Both the position numbers and the translations under genes were made by a program. The notes under the pieces are model-generated. The model did not search any database. It was not told the DNA's origin and was given only the letters and a program-made list of their open reading frames with translations. Below, piece by piece: positions 1-7,371 of a DNA stretch of 64,000 nt; positions within the stretch are counted from its first letter, which is position 1; every line of letters begins with the position of its first letter. Origin of the DNA: JBOHRN01 sp050732775. Lineage in GTDB: Bacteria; Gemmatimonadota; Gemmatimonadetes; Longimicrobiales; Longimicrobiaceae. Where the stretch lies: the NCBI GenBank assembly GCA_050732775.1, contig JBOHRN010000010.1, positions 182,642 through 246,641 of the forward strand. The letters are read 5' to 3'.

Positions 1-591
1 CGCGACTTTAGTGGAGTCGGGAGCGGCCCGTGTCCTTGTCGACGCGGGTTTCAGCGGCCGGGACCTAGAGCGGCGGTTGGCCGAGGTGGAGGTGGCTCCC
101 GAATCGATTACCGCCCTAGTGGTAACCCACGACCACCGCGACCATACCCTGGGGGCGGGCGTACTGGCGCGCAGGTGGGGGCTCCAGGTGCTGCTGACCA
201 GACGCACCTTGCGGGCGTGCCGGGCCCTCTTCAAGGGAGGCGAGAAGGTGGCGTGCTACTGCTGCTGTTAGAGGCCAACCACGACGAGATCATGCTGCGC
301 GAGAGCCGCTACCCGTGGCCGGTCAAGCAGCGCATCGCCAGCAGCCACGGGCACCTCTCCAACCGGGCGGCGGCAGATCTCGCCCGCCAACTCCTGCACC
401 CGCGGCTGGCTTCGGTGGTCCTCGGCCACCTGAGCGAAAACGCCAACCACGCCGGACTGGCGCACGACACCGTGGCAGAGGCGCTGGAAAAGGGGGGCTA
501 CAGGGGAGAACTCCGGGTGGCGGGGCAGGAAACGCTGTTAGAGCCGATCCAGCTGTCACGGCGCGCGGACGAACAGCTCACGTTTCTCTAA
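1..591 (+). pseudogene. MBL-fold metallohydrolase (WalJ/YycJ-like), broken and 5'-partial
   Basis: The reading frame enters from the left edge (frame 2) and shows the start of a metallo-beta-lactamase-fold hydrolase: a strand reading ARVLVDAGFSGR, then the metal motif THDHRDH at about 117-145, then CRALFKGGEKV. That frame stops at 269-271. The C-terminal part of the same family (LEANHDEIML, WPVKQRIASSHGHLSN, VVLGHLSENAN) continues in frame 1 up to the stop at 589-591. Between GGEKV and LEANHD, family members normally have about 60-70 further residues, including a metal-binding His/Asp stretch; these are absent. The gene therefore shows an internal deletion plus a frame change at about position 250-270. 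It is either a pseudogene or an assembly collapse. The family acts as a phosphodiesterase or exonuclease. It converges with the DksA-like gene. Confidence 0.75.
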
Positions 592-616
592 CCGGGATAC
601 CCGGAGCCCTCGGGCT
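592..616. terminator. Two small adjacent stem-loops between convergent genes
   Basis: CCGGG (592-596) pairs with CCCGG (600-604), and AGCCC (605-609) pairs with GGGCT (612-616). They sit directly after the stop of the broken MBL gene and before the 3' end of the convergent DksA-like gene. There is no T-run, so a terminator role is only suggested by position. Confidence 0.25.
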
Positions 617-646
617 ACGCCCCCGGCCGGGACGTATTCACGGCCC

Positions 647-1027
647 TTAGGCGGCTTCCTGCTCTTCCTTGGTCTTGCACTCCAAGCAGTAGCGGGCGTG
701 GGGCAGGGCGTCGAGCCGCTCGAAGGGGATCTCCTTGCCGCACTTATGGCACTTGCCGAAGTTTTTGGCGTCCTGGTAGAGCCGGCGCAGCGCCTCCTCT
801 AGCCGATACAAGTAGCGGCCCTCCTTGCTGGCGAAAAGGAAAGACTTTTCGCGCTCCATGGCGTCGGTCCCCTGATCGGCCATGTGGAGCGAGTAACTCG
901 ACAGATCCGCGTCGGAGCTGTCCCGGGACAGCTTGGACACCTCGTCGAAGCGCCCCAGCGAGCGGAGGATCTTTTCCCGCTCCTTGAGGAGCCGCTGCTC
1001 GATCTGTTCCCTCCGTTTCTTGTTCAT
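647..1027 (-). CDS. DksA/TraR-family C4 zinc-finger protein
   Basis: 126 residues. An N-terminal basic coiled-coil region (KKRREQIEQRLLKEREKIL) is followed by a second helix and a C-terminal four-cysteine zinc finger (C93-x2-C96-x17-C114-x2-C117). DksA-type proteins insert a coiled coil into the RNA polymerase secondary channel and modulate initiation, often with ppGpp. The stretch DQGTDA (51-56) lies near where DksA carries its DxxDxA tip but does not match it exactly, so ppGpp synergy cannot be assumed. The protein is shorter than E. coli DksA (151 residues). The gene is last in the rplM-to-rseP strand block but has its own promoter and a terminator-like hairpin in its leader. No Shine-Dalgarno sequence precedes the ATG at 1027. 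Confidence 0.85.
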   Translation of the reverse strand: MNKKRREQIEQRLLKEREKILRSLGRFDEVSKLSRDSSDADLSSYSLHMADQGTDAMEREKSFLFASKEGRYLYRLEEALRRLYQDAKNFGKCHKCGKEIPFERLDALPHARYCLECKTKEEQEAA

Positions 1028-1034
1028 ATCAGCC

Positions 1035-1073
1035 GCTAAAAGAAGGAAAGCCGCCGCCCGAGACGGGCTTTCC
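1035..1073 (-). terminator. Terminator-like hairpin in the leader of the DksA-like gene (candidate attenuator)
   Basis: On the minus strand GGAAAGCC (1073-1066) pairs perfectly with GGCTTTCC (1052-1045), with an inner GCCCG/CGGGC helix possible in the loop. The stem is followed by TTCTTTTA (1044-1037). This is the layout of an intrinsic terminator, yet it lies downstream of the TATAAT box at 1097-1102 and only 17 bases before the start codon. Confidence 0.6.
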
Positions 1074-1096
1074 GCACTACCTGAAGAAAGAGCGGA

Positions 1097-1102
1097 ATTA
1101 TA
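1097..1102 (-). promoter_or_regulatory. -10 box TATAAT upstream of the DksA-like gene
   Basis: A perfect TATAAT reads on the minus strand at 1102-1097 in a locally AT-rich stretch, about 70 bases before the start codon. The hexamer 17 bases further upstream (TGGCTT) is a poor -35, so activation or an unusual -35 preference is possible. Transcription would start near 1090 and run through the hairpin at 1045-1073. Confidence 0.55.
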
Positions 1103-1136
1103 ACCTACTTTACCCCTGAAAGCCAGCCCTGAGTCA

Positions 1137-1148
1137 GCAAACGTTTGC
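1137..1148. repeat. Perfect 12-bp palindrome GCAAACGTTTGC (operator-like)
   Basis: GCAAACGTTTGC is its own reverse complement, and its centre lies about 50 bp upstream of the predicted start of the DksA-like transcript. The AACGTT core resembles operators of LacI/PurR-type regulators. No such regulator is encoded in this window. Confidence 0.45.
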
Positions 1149-1206
1149 AGACAGCTGCCCGGAAAAGCTTGGCAGGCATTGATAAATAGCGCGGGTCAAC
1201 CCCCTC

Positions 1207-2544
1207 TCAAACCCCGAACACGTAACGGAGCAGATCGTTCGCCACCACCCACACCATGATCCCCACCACGATCACCAAACCCACGTTTGACAGCCGGATG
1301 CGTTGCTGCAACGACATGGGACGGCCGCGCAGCGCCTCCGCCAGCAGGAAGACGAGCTGGCCGCCGTCCAGCACGGGGATGGGCAGAAGGTTGAGAATGG
1401 CCAAGTTGATGGAGAGGATGGCCATGAAGAGGAGGAACGGCTCCAACCCCATCCGGGCGCTCTCTCCCGAGAACTCGGCGATCACGATGGGGCCACCCAA
1501 CTCGCGCGGAGACCTCTTGCCGGTAAAGAGATCGACCACGAAGCCCACGATCATCACGCTGTTAACCCAAGTGAGCTCCGAACCGCGCACCACCGCCCCC
1601 GCCACACCGTACGTCCGGTGCACGCTGTACCCCTCCCCCACCCCGATCCGCCCCACCCGCTCACCACCCTCGACGGAGACCTCCGGCTCGGGCGTGATCA
1701 GCGTCTGTACCCGGCCGCCCGCCCGCTCTACCACCACCGTCACGGTCTGGTCCGGGCGGGCGCTCACCTCTTCGACCAGCTCCTCCCATACCCTCACCGG
1801 GGCTCCCCCCACCGACAGTACCAGGTCCCCTGAGCGGATGCCCGCCCTGGCTGCAGGGGAGCCAGCTGCTACCGAACCGATGACGGGGACGCGCAGGGGC
1901 CGGAGTTGCTCGAGCAAGGCTAGTCGGTCCGCGTCGCTCCGGGGTAAAGGGATGATGACCGGTTCGGCGTCGCTGAAGCGGAGGGTGACATCTCCGGCCG
2001 GGGCCACCGCCAGGGTACGTTGCACCTCTGGCCAATCCGAGACCGTGCGCCCGCCCACCGAGCGGAGTTCAGCGCCGAAAGGGATGTCACGCAGGCGGGC
2101 CGCGGCCCCGGCCAGTTCGGCGTCTTCGGGCACGGCAACCCGGGTGGAGGGGTTGACCCGTTCTCCGTACGCCAGGGCAACCGCGGTGTAGACCAGAAAG
2201 GCGAAGACCGCGTTCATCAAGACCCCGGCCGAGACCACCCACACCCGCGCCCAGCGGGATTTGTCGTCGAAGTTGCGGCCGGCAGCCGCGGGATTCGCCG
2301 TCGCGGCTCCTCCCTCCAGGGCTTCCATATCCTCCATCCCCGCCATCTTTACGTAGCCGCCTAATGGCAGGGCCGAGACCACGTACTCGGTCTCACCGCG
2401 GCGGAATCCGGCCACCTTGGGTCCCAGCCCTAGCGAGAAGCGCTCGACCTTGATGTCTACCGATTTGGCGGCGAAGTAGTGGCCCAACTCGTGGACTAGG
2501 ATCAGGACCGAGAGAACGAAGACGAAGGCAAGGATGGTGAGCAC
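1207..2544 (-). CDS. rseP: Site-2 intramembrane metalloprotease RseP
   Basis: 445 residues, GTG start at 2544, seven bases after the dxr stop. The zinc-binding motif HELGH (H18-H22) sits in the first membrane helix. The C-terminal half carries NLLPIPVLDGG, with the third ligand D393, and further membrane helices. Between them lie two PDZ-like segments (about 150-190 and 220-280, the latter with SPAARAGIRSGD). The family cleaves membrane-embedded anti-sigma factors and leftover signal peptides in the inner membrane. Length and architecture match E. coli RseP (450 residues). It follows dxr, cdsA and uppS, the usual order of this envelope block. Confidence 0.95.
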   Translation of the reverse strand: MLTILAFVFVLSVLILVHELGHYFAAKSVDIKVERFSLGLGPKVAGFRRGETEYVVSALPLGGYVKMAGMEDMEALEGGAATANPAAAGRNFDDKSRWARVWVVSAGVLMNAVFAFLVYTAVALAYGERVNPSTRVAVPEDAELAGAAARLRDIPFGAELRSVGGRTVSDWPEVQRTLAVAPAGDVTLRFSDAEPVIIPLPRSDADRLALLEQLRPLRVPVIGSVAAGSPAARAGIRSGDLVLSVGGAPVRVWEELVEEVSARPDQTVTVVVERAGGRVQTLITPEPEVSVEGGERVGRIGVGEGYSVHRTYGVAGAVVRGSELTWVNSVMIVGFVVDLFTGKRSPRELGGPIVIAEFSGESARMGLEPFLLFMAILSINLAILNLLPIPVLDGGQLVFLLAEALRGRPMSLQQRIRLSNVGLVIVVGIMVWVVANDLLRYVFGV

Positions 2545-2551
2545 GCGTGGA

Positions 2552-3709
2552 TCAGCCGGGTTGAAGGTTCCTGAGCGCTTCTTCGGCGCCGCGCCGGGCC
2601 GAGCCGTCGGCGGCCAGAGCGGCCTCGAGAGACGACAGTGGGGCGGCGTTGAAGCCGTCTAATACTGCTTCGATCACCGTCGGGATCCCCGGAAAGGGGA
2701 TGCGCCCCTCCAGGAACGCGGCCACCGCCACCTCGTTAGCCGCGTTGAAGGCCGCCGGGGTCGTTCCTCCCGCCCGCCCCGCCTCCAGCCCCAGCGAAAA
2801 ACACGGGAAACACTCCCGGCGGAGGGGCTCGAAGGTGAGCCGGCCCGCCTCCACCGGGTCAAAGCGGGGGGGCTGGTAGCCGAGCCGGTCCGGGTACGAG
2901 AGGGCGTAGAGGATGGGGAGCTCCATGCTGGGGAGCCCCATCTGCGCCAGCACCGAACCGTCCACGAACTCGACCATGGCGTGGATGATCGACTGCGGGT
3001 GGATCACGGCCTCGACGCGGTCGTACGGCAGTCCGAACAGGTGGTGGGCCTCGATCACCTCGAGCGCCTTGTTGGCCAGGGTGGCCGAGTCGATGGTGAT
3101 CTTGGCGCCCATCTCCCAGGTGGGGTGTCGCAGCGCCTCCGCCGGAGACACCTTCTCTAACCGCTCCCTCGGGTAACCCCGGAAAGGGCCTCCCGAGGCC
3201 GTCAGGATGAGCCGCGAGACGTTGCCCCTGCTCTCTCCGGAGAGCACCTGCAGCGCGGCCGAGTGTTCGCTGTCCACCGGCAGCAGCTCTCCTCCCCCTT
3301 GCTCGGCCGCCTCGAGCACCACCCCTCCCCCGCACACCAGCGACTCCTTGTTGGCCAGGGCCACTCGCTTTCCGGCCCTGAGCGCGGCCACGGTTGGCTC
3401 CAGCCCCGCCGCCCCCACCAGAGCGTTCACCACCACCCCGGCGCGCGGGTGGACGGCCGCCTCCAAGACCGCCTCCCTGCCCGAAGCCCAGCGGGCCGCG
3501 CCTCCCTCGGGCAGGGAGGCGGACGGATCGGCCAGCACGGCCAACTCGGGCCGGTACCTGCGGGCCAGCCCGGCGAGCTCGTCCCCGCTGCGGTTGGCGG
3601 TGACCGCCACCACCTCGAAGCGGTCGGCGTGCCGGTCGATAACGGCTAGCGTGCTTTTCCCTATCGAGCCGGTGGCACCCAGGATGGCGACTCCGGTTTT
3701 CTCGCTCAT
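2552..3709 (-). CDS. dxr: 1-deoxy-D-xylulose 5-phosphate reductoisomerase
   Basis: 385 residues. It converts DXP to 2-C-methyl-D-erythritol 4-phosphate with NADPH, the committed step of the MEP isoprenoid pathway. The NADPH-binding motif GATGSIGKST is at 11-20. NKESLVCGG and the metal and substrate site VDSEHSAALQ lie mid-protein, followed by the catalytic loop GGPFRG. The length is typical. The ATG at 3709 overlaps the cdsA stop as ATGA. Together with uppS and cdsA it supplies isoprenoid and lipid precursors for the envelope. Confidence 0.96.
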   Translation of the reverse strand: MSEKTGVAILGATGSIGKSTLAVIDRHADRFEVVAVTANRSGDELAGLARRYRPELAVLADPSASLPEGGAARWASGREAVLEAAVHPRAGVVVNALVGAAGLEPTVAALRAGKRVALANKESLVCGGGVVLEAAEQGGGELLPVDSEHSAALQVLSGESRGNVSRLILTASGGPFRGYPRERLEKVSPAEALRHPTWEMGAKITIDSATLANKALEVIEAHHLFGLPYDRVEAVIHPQSIIHAMVEFVDGSVLAQMGLPSMELPILYALSYPDRLGYQPPRFDPVEAGRLTFEPLRRECFPCFSLGLEAGRAGGTTPAAFNAANEVAVAAFLEGRIPFPGIPTVIEAVLDGFNAAPLSSLEAALAADGSARRGAEEALRNLQPG

Positions 3710-4557
3710 ACGGCGAATAAGACCAGGAACAGGTACGAGAGCGGCAGGGTGAAGACGAGTGAATCGAGCCGGTCGAGTACCCCGCCGTGACCGGGCAAAA
3801 GGGTTCCCGAATCCTTGACCCCGGCGTCGCGCTTGAGTAGCGACTCCACCAGATCTCCCAGCTGGGCCGCGAGCGCGACCAGCACGCCGAGCCCCGCCAG
3901 CGCGGGCGGAGCCAAGCTAGGAGCGGGAAACCGCTCCAGCAGCAACCCGTACAGAAGCGCTACCACCACGGCGGCTGCCACTCCTCCAGCCGCCCCTTCC
4001 ACGGTTTTGCCAGGGCTCACGGCTGGCATCAGCTTGTGGCTTCCCCACCTGCGCCCGGCGAAGAAGCTGGCGGTGTCGTTGCTCCAGGTGAGGAGAACGG
4101 GGAGGAAGAGGAGAGCCAGGCCGTGCCACTCGTCCGCCACTCCGGGGAAGTGGCGGATAAAGAGGGCGTGGGCCAGGGTGGCACCTGTATAGACGGCCGC
4201 CACCACCGTGGCCGAAAGCGCTACAAGGGGCCCTCCCCCAGCCCCCCGCCGCCAGATCGCAACAGCAGCCGCCGCCAACGTAAGCAGCGTGATGAAGCCG
4301 CCAAACGCGGCCCCGTCCGGACCGGCGCCGGGCGCGCCGGCGGCCAGCAGCACCAGCGCGGCCGCCCCACCCGCCCCCAGCACCGGAAACGGCCTCGCCC
4401 CGGTGCGGGCGGCGAGGCGCGAGAACTCCCACCCCGCCAGCGCCGCCAGCGCCGCCAGAAATCCACCCAGCACCCAACCGCCAGCCGTTGCCGCAACCGC
4501 CGCCAGCGGCACGCCGATTGCCGCGACCGCCACCCGCTTCGTCAGCTCCGATGACAC
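3706..4557 (-). CDS. cdsA: Phosphatidate cytidylyltransferase
   Basis: 283 residues, GTG start at 4557, two bases after the uppS stop. Polytopic membrane protein with about eight hydrophobic segments. The C-terminal signature of CTP:phosphatidate cytidylyltransferases is present (KRDAGVKDSGTLLPGHGG, with catalytic acidic residues and the conserved DRLDSL). It makes CDP-diacylglycerol from phosphatidic acid and CTP, the precursor used by PgsA, also encoded in this window (37226-37852). The N-terminal half is Ala/Gly-rich and weakly conserved, as usual for the family. Confidence 0.94.
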   Translation of the reverse strand: MSSELTKRVAVAAIGVPLAAVAATAGGWVLGGFLAALAALAGWEFSRLAARTGARPFPVLGAGGAAALVLLAAGAPGAGPDGAAFGGFITLLTLAAAAVAIWRRGAGGGPLVALSATVVAAVYTGATLAHALFIRHFPGVADEWHGLALLFLPVLLTWSNDTASFFAGRRWGSHKLMPAVSPGKTVEGAAGGVAAAVVVALLYGLLLERFPAPSLAPPALAGLGVLVALAAQLGDLVESLLKRDAGVKDSGTLLPGHGGVLDRLDSLVFTLPLSYLFLVLFAV

Positions 4558-4560
4558 CGT

Positions 4561-5310
4561 TTACGGCGTGGCGACGCGGCCGAAGCGGCGCTCTCTGTTG
4601 CCGTAGTCGAGGATCGCCCGGTACAGGTGCTCGCGGGTAAAGTCGGGCCAGAAGACCGGCGAGATGTAGATCTCGGTGTAAGCTAGCTGCCAGAGGAGGA
4701 AGTTGGATACCCGGCTCTCCCCCGAGGTGCGTAGCAGGAGGTCCGGGTCGGGGATACCGGCCGTGTAAAGCTCCGACTCGAGCTGCTGCTCGTCGATCTC
4801 TTCCGGGACCAGGGTACCCCGGCGTACCCGCTCGGCGAGGCGCCGGGCCGCACGGGCGATCTCGGCCCGGGCCCCGTAGCTGATCGCCAGGTTGAGCTGC
4901 AGCCCCGTGCCCCCCGAGGTGTAGCTCACGATGTCGTTGAGGGCGGCCCGGGTAACCGTTCCGAGCCGGTCCAACTCTCCGATGGCGTGGACCTCCACAC
5001 CCTTCTGCTTGAGCTCGCGCCGCTCCTTGCGCACGTACGTCTCCAAGAGCGACATGAGGGCGGCGATCTCGCTCGCGGGCCGTTGCCAGTTCTCGTGCGA
5101 GAAGGCGAATAGGGTGAGCACCCCGACCCCCGCCTCGCCCGCCCCTTCGATCACCTCCCGGACCGCCTTCATACCGGCCCGGTGCCCGTATTCGCGGGGG
5201 CGGCCGCGCTCTCGCGCCCAGCGCCCGTTGCCGTCCATGATGACAGCCACGTGGCGCGGCACGATCCCCTGCAACCTGATCTGATCGAGGAGGTCAGACA
5301 TCTTGGTCAC
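4561..5310 (-). CDS. uppS: Isoprenyl transferase (undecaprenyl diphosphate synthase)
   Basis: 249 residues. The diagnostic motif MDGNGRWA is at about 25-32 with the magnesium-binding Asp26. Also present are the GHRAG stretch, the central NLAISYGAR and the C-terminal LLRTSGESRVSNFLLWQ and DFTREHL. It condenses isopentenyl diphosphate onto farnesyl diphosphate to make the C55 lipid carrier for peptidoglycan and O-antigen. The GTG at 5310 gives a GTGA overlap with the frr stop. An ATG three codons later (5301) is an alternative start. Confidence 0.95.
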   Translation of the reverse strand: MTKMSDLLDQIRLQGIVPRHVAVIMDGNGRWARERGRPREYGHRAGMKAVREVIEGAGEAGVGVLTLFAFSHENWQRPASEIAALMSLLETYVRKERRELKQKGVEVHAIGELDRLGTVTRAALNDIVSYTSGGTGLQLNLAISYGARAEIARAARRLAERVRRGTLVPEEIDEQQLESELYTAGIPDPDLLLRTSGESRVSNFLLWQLAYTEIYISPVFWPDFTREHLYRAILDYGNRERRFGRVATP

Positions 5311-5855
5311 ACTTCCATGACTTCGGCTTCCTTGCGCTTCAACATCTCGTCGATGCGTCCGATCTGGTCATCGGTGAGCTTCTGGATCTCATCCTGCGAG
5401 CGGCGTGCCTCGTCCTCGGAAAGCTCGCCCTCTTTCTGCCCGGACTTGATGGCGTCGTTCGCCTCTTTGCGATTGTGCCGCACCGAGACGCGGGCGTCCT
5501 CGGCCATCTTGTGCAGCAGGCGGGCGTACTCCTTGCGCCGCTCCTCGTTGAGGGATGGCACCGGAATCCGGATGATACTCCCGTCGTTGGCGGGGTTGAG
5601 CCCCAAGTCAGCCGCCTGGATGGCCTTCTCGATGACCGCGAGCTGGCTCTTGTCCCAGGGCTGGATGGTAAGCAGCCGCGGCTCGGGCGTGCCGATGGTG
5701 GCCACCTGGTTGAGGGGTAGCTGGGAGCCGTACGCCTCCACCTTTACCCCGTCCAACAGGGCCGGAGACGCCTTGCCGGTGCGCACGGTGGCGAAGTCGC
5801 GTCGGAGCGCGTCTAACGCCTCCTCCATCCGGTCGCGTGCCTCTCGCGTAGTCAT
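5307..5855 (-). CDS. frr: Ribosome recycling factor
   Basis: 182 residues, the usual size. RRF signatures: an N-terminal helix MEEALDALRRDFATVRTGKA, then GSQLPLNQVATI, IQPWDKSQL, LGLNPANDGSIIRIPVP, and the long C-terminal helices. With EF-G it splits the post-termination ribosome. It lies 61 bp downstream of pyrH and overlaps uppS by 4 bp, so the two are probably translationally coupled. The order tsf-pyrH-frr is a widely conserved cluster. Confidence 0.96.
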   Translation of the reverse strand: MTTREARDRMEEALDALRRDFATVRTGKASPALLDGVKVEAYGSQLPLNQVATIGTPEPRLLTIQPWDKSQLAVIEKAIQAADLGLNPANDGSIIRIPVPSLNEERRKEYARLLHKMAEDARVSVRHNRKEANDAIKSGQKEGELSEDEARRSQDEIQKLTDDQIGRIDEMLKRKEAEVMEV

Positions 5856-5916
5856 GATCTTACCGAAAGTAGGGATGAGTGGCTGGATTGGCTAATCATG
5901 TCCGGAAGAGACGCCT

Positions 5917-6663
5917 TCACGGGTGAACGAAGGTGCCGATCTCCTCGCCCCGGATAGCACGGGTAATGGAGCCGGGAATCTGCAGGTTGAGCACGATGAT
6001 GGGGATGCAGTTCTCCCGGCAGAGCGAGATGGCGGCCGCGTCCATCACCTTTAGCTCCCGGGTCAGCACCTCGAAGAAGGAGACGCGGGGAATGAACTCC
6101 GCGCTCTGGTCCAGGGCCGGGTCGGCCGAGTAGACACCGTCCACCTTGGTGGCTTTGATGATGATCTGGGCACCTATCTCGATGCCCCGCAAGACCGCGC
6201 CGCTGTCGGTAGAAAAGTAGGGGTTGCCGGTGCCCCCGGCGAGGACCACCACCCGCCCCTTCTCCATGTGCCGGATGGCGCGCCGCCGGATGTACGGCTC
6301 GGCCACCTGTTCCACCCTGAGGGCGGTCATGACCCGCGTCTGCACGCCACTCCGCTCCAGGGTGTCCTGCAGGGCCAGGGCGTTGATCACCGTGGACAGC
6401 ATGCCCATATAGTCAGCGCTCACCCGGTCTATCCCTTGCTCGGAGGCCGCAGTGCCGCGCACGATGTTACCACCCCCGATCACCACCCCCACCTCTACCC
6501 CCAAGCCGCGAACCGCCCCGATTTCGCCGGTGAGGTGGTCTAAGGCGGTGGAATCGATGCCGAACCCCCGCTCCCCGGCCAACATCTCGCCGGAGAGTTT
6601 GATCAGTACGCGGTCGTACTTGGGGGGGACGGCCGCCCGGTCGGGGTCTGGCGCCGCGCTCAT
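5917..6663 (-). CDS. pyrH: UMP kinase
   Basis: 248 residues, amino-acid-kinase fold. LIKLSGEMLAG near the N-terminus binds phosphate. GGGNIVRG, the nucleotide-binding GGTGNPYFSTDSGA and the C-terminal MDAAAISLCRENCIPIIVLNL are typical of bacterial hexameric UMP kinases. It phosphorylates UMP to UDP in pyrimidine nucleotide synthesis. The start at 6663 adds a 19-residue hydrophilic lead before KLSGE and overlaps the tsf stop by 4 bp. Confidence 0.95.
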   Translation of the reverse strand: MSAAPDPDRAAVPPKYDRVLIKLSGEMLAGERGFGIDSTALDHLTGEIGAVRGLGVEVGVVIGGGNIVRGTAASEQGIDRVSADYMGMLSTVINALALQDTLERSGVQTRVMTALRVEQVAEPYIRRRAIRHMEKGRVVVLAGGTGNPYFSTDSGAVLRGIEIGAQIIIKATKVDGVYSADPALDQSAEFIPRVSFFEVLTRELKVMDAAAISLCRENCIPIIVLNLQIPGSITRAIRGEEIGTFVHP

Positions 6664-7262
6664 TCTCCCAGCGCGTAGCGGGTAAACCTCCGTACCTCGA
6701 TCTTCTCGCCCGTCCTGGCCGCTACCCGGGTGACAAAGTCCTCCACCGAAATGTCGGGCTCCTTTACGAAGGGCTGCTTGAGGAGGACCCGTTCGGCGTG
6801 GAACTTCTGCATCTTACCGGAAACGATCTTATCCCAGACTTTCTCCGGCTTACCCGACTCGCGTACCTGTTCTAGGTACACCTTCCGCTCCCGCTCGGCC
6901 ACCTCCGGGGGAATCTCCCCCTCGCGCACCGCCAGGGGCGCGGCCGCCGCGATGTGCATGGCCAACTCGAAGACCAGCCGCTGAAAGTCATCGGTCTTGG
7001 CCACGAAGTCGGTCTCGCAACCAACCTCGATTAGCACCCCGATCCTACCGTTCATGTGGATGTAGCTCCCCACCGCCCCCTCCGAGGTCTCGCGCGCCGC
7101 CCGCTGGGCGGCTTTGGCCACCCCCCGAACGCGGAGCAGGTGGGTGGCTTGCTCCATGTCGCCATCGGCCTCTCGCAGAGCTCTCTTGCAATCCATCATA
7201 CCCGCTCCGGTCCGGTCGCGGAGCTCCTTGACCTGCTTGGCACTGATCGTTTTGGTGGTCAT
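6660..7262 (-). CDS. tsf: Elongation factor Ts (short form)
   Basis: 200 residues. N-terminal domain KQVKELRDRTGAGMMDCKRAL, then the EF-Tu-contacting motif ETDFVAKTDDF and a C-terminal region ISVEDFVTRVAARTGEKIEV. It exchanges GDP for GTP on EF-Tu. E. coli EF-Ts has 283 residues; the shorter form seen here lacks most of the second core subdomain and coiled-coil, as in Thermus-type proteins. It follows rpsB after a 109-bp gap that contains a hairpin, and has no clear Shine-Dalgarno sequence. Confidence 0.94.
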   Translation of the reverse strand: MTTKTISAKQVKELRDRTGAGMMDCKRALREADGDMEQATHLLRVRGVAKAAQRAARETSEGAVGSYIHMNGRIGVLIEVGCETDFVAKTDDFQRLVFELAMHIAAAAPLAVREGEIPPEVAERERKVYLEQVRESGKPEKVWDKIVSGKMQKFHAERVLLKQPFVKEPDISVEDFVTRVAARTGEKIEVRRFTRYALGE

Positions 7263-7301
7263 GCCGGTACGGTTTAGCTCTGTTGAACTGTTCGCCCATA
7301 C

Positions 7302-7331
7302 AAAGGGCCACGGAAACGTGCGCCGTGGCCC
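7302..7331 (-). terminator. Hairpin between rpsB and tsf (terminator or attenuator)
   Basis: On the minus strand GGGCCACGG (7331-7323) pairs perfectly with CCGTGGCCC (7313-7305) around a nine-base loop. TTT then follows before the sequence becomes mixed. It lies 41 bases after the rpsB stop and 40 bases before tsf. The short T-run suggests partial termination, which would lower tsf and downstream expression relative to S2. Confidence 0.5.
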
Positions 7332-7371
7332 CGAACCGCACCCGCCCTTGTCCGGCGGAGCCGGTCCGCGT

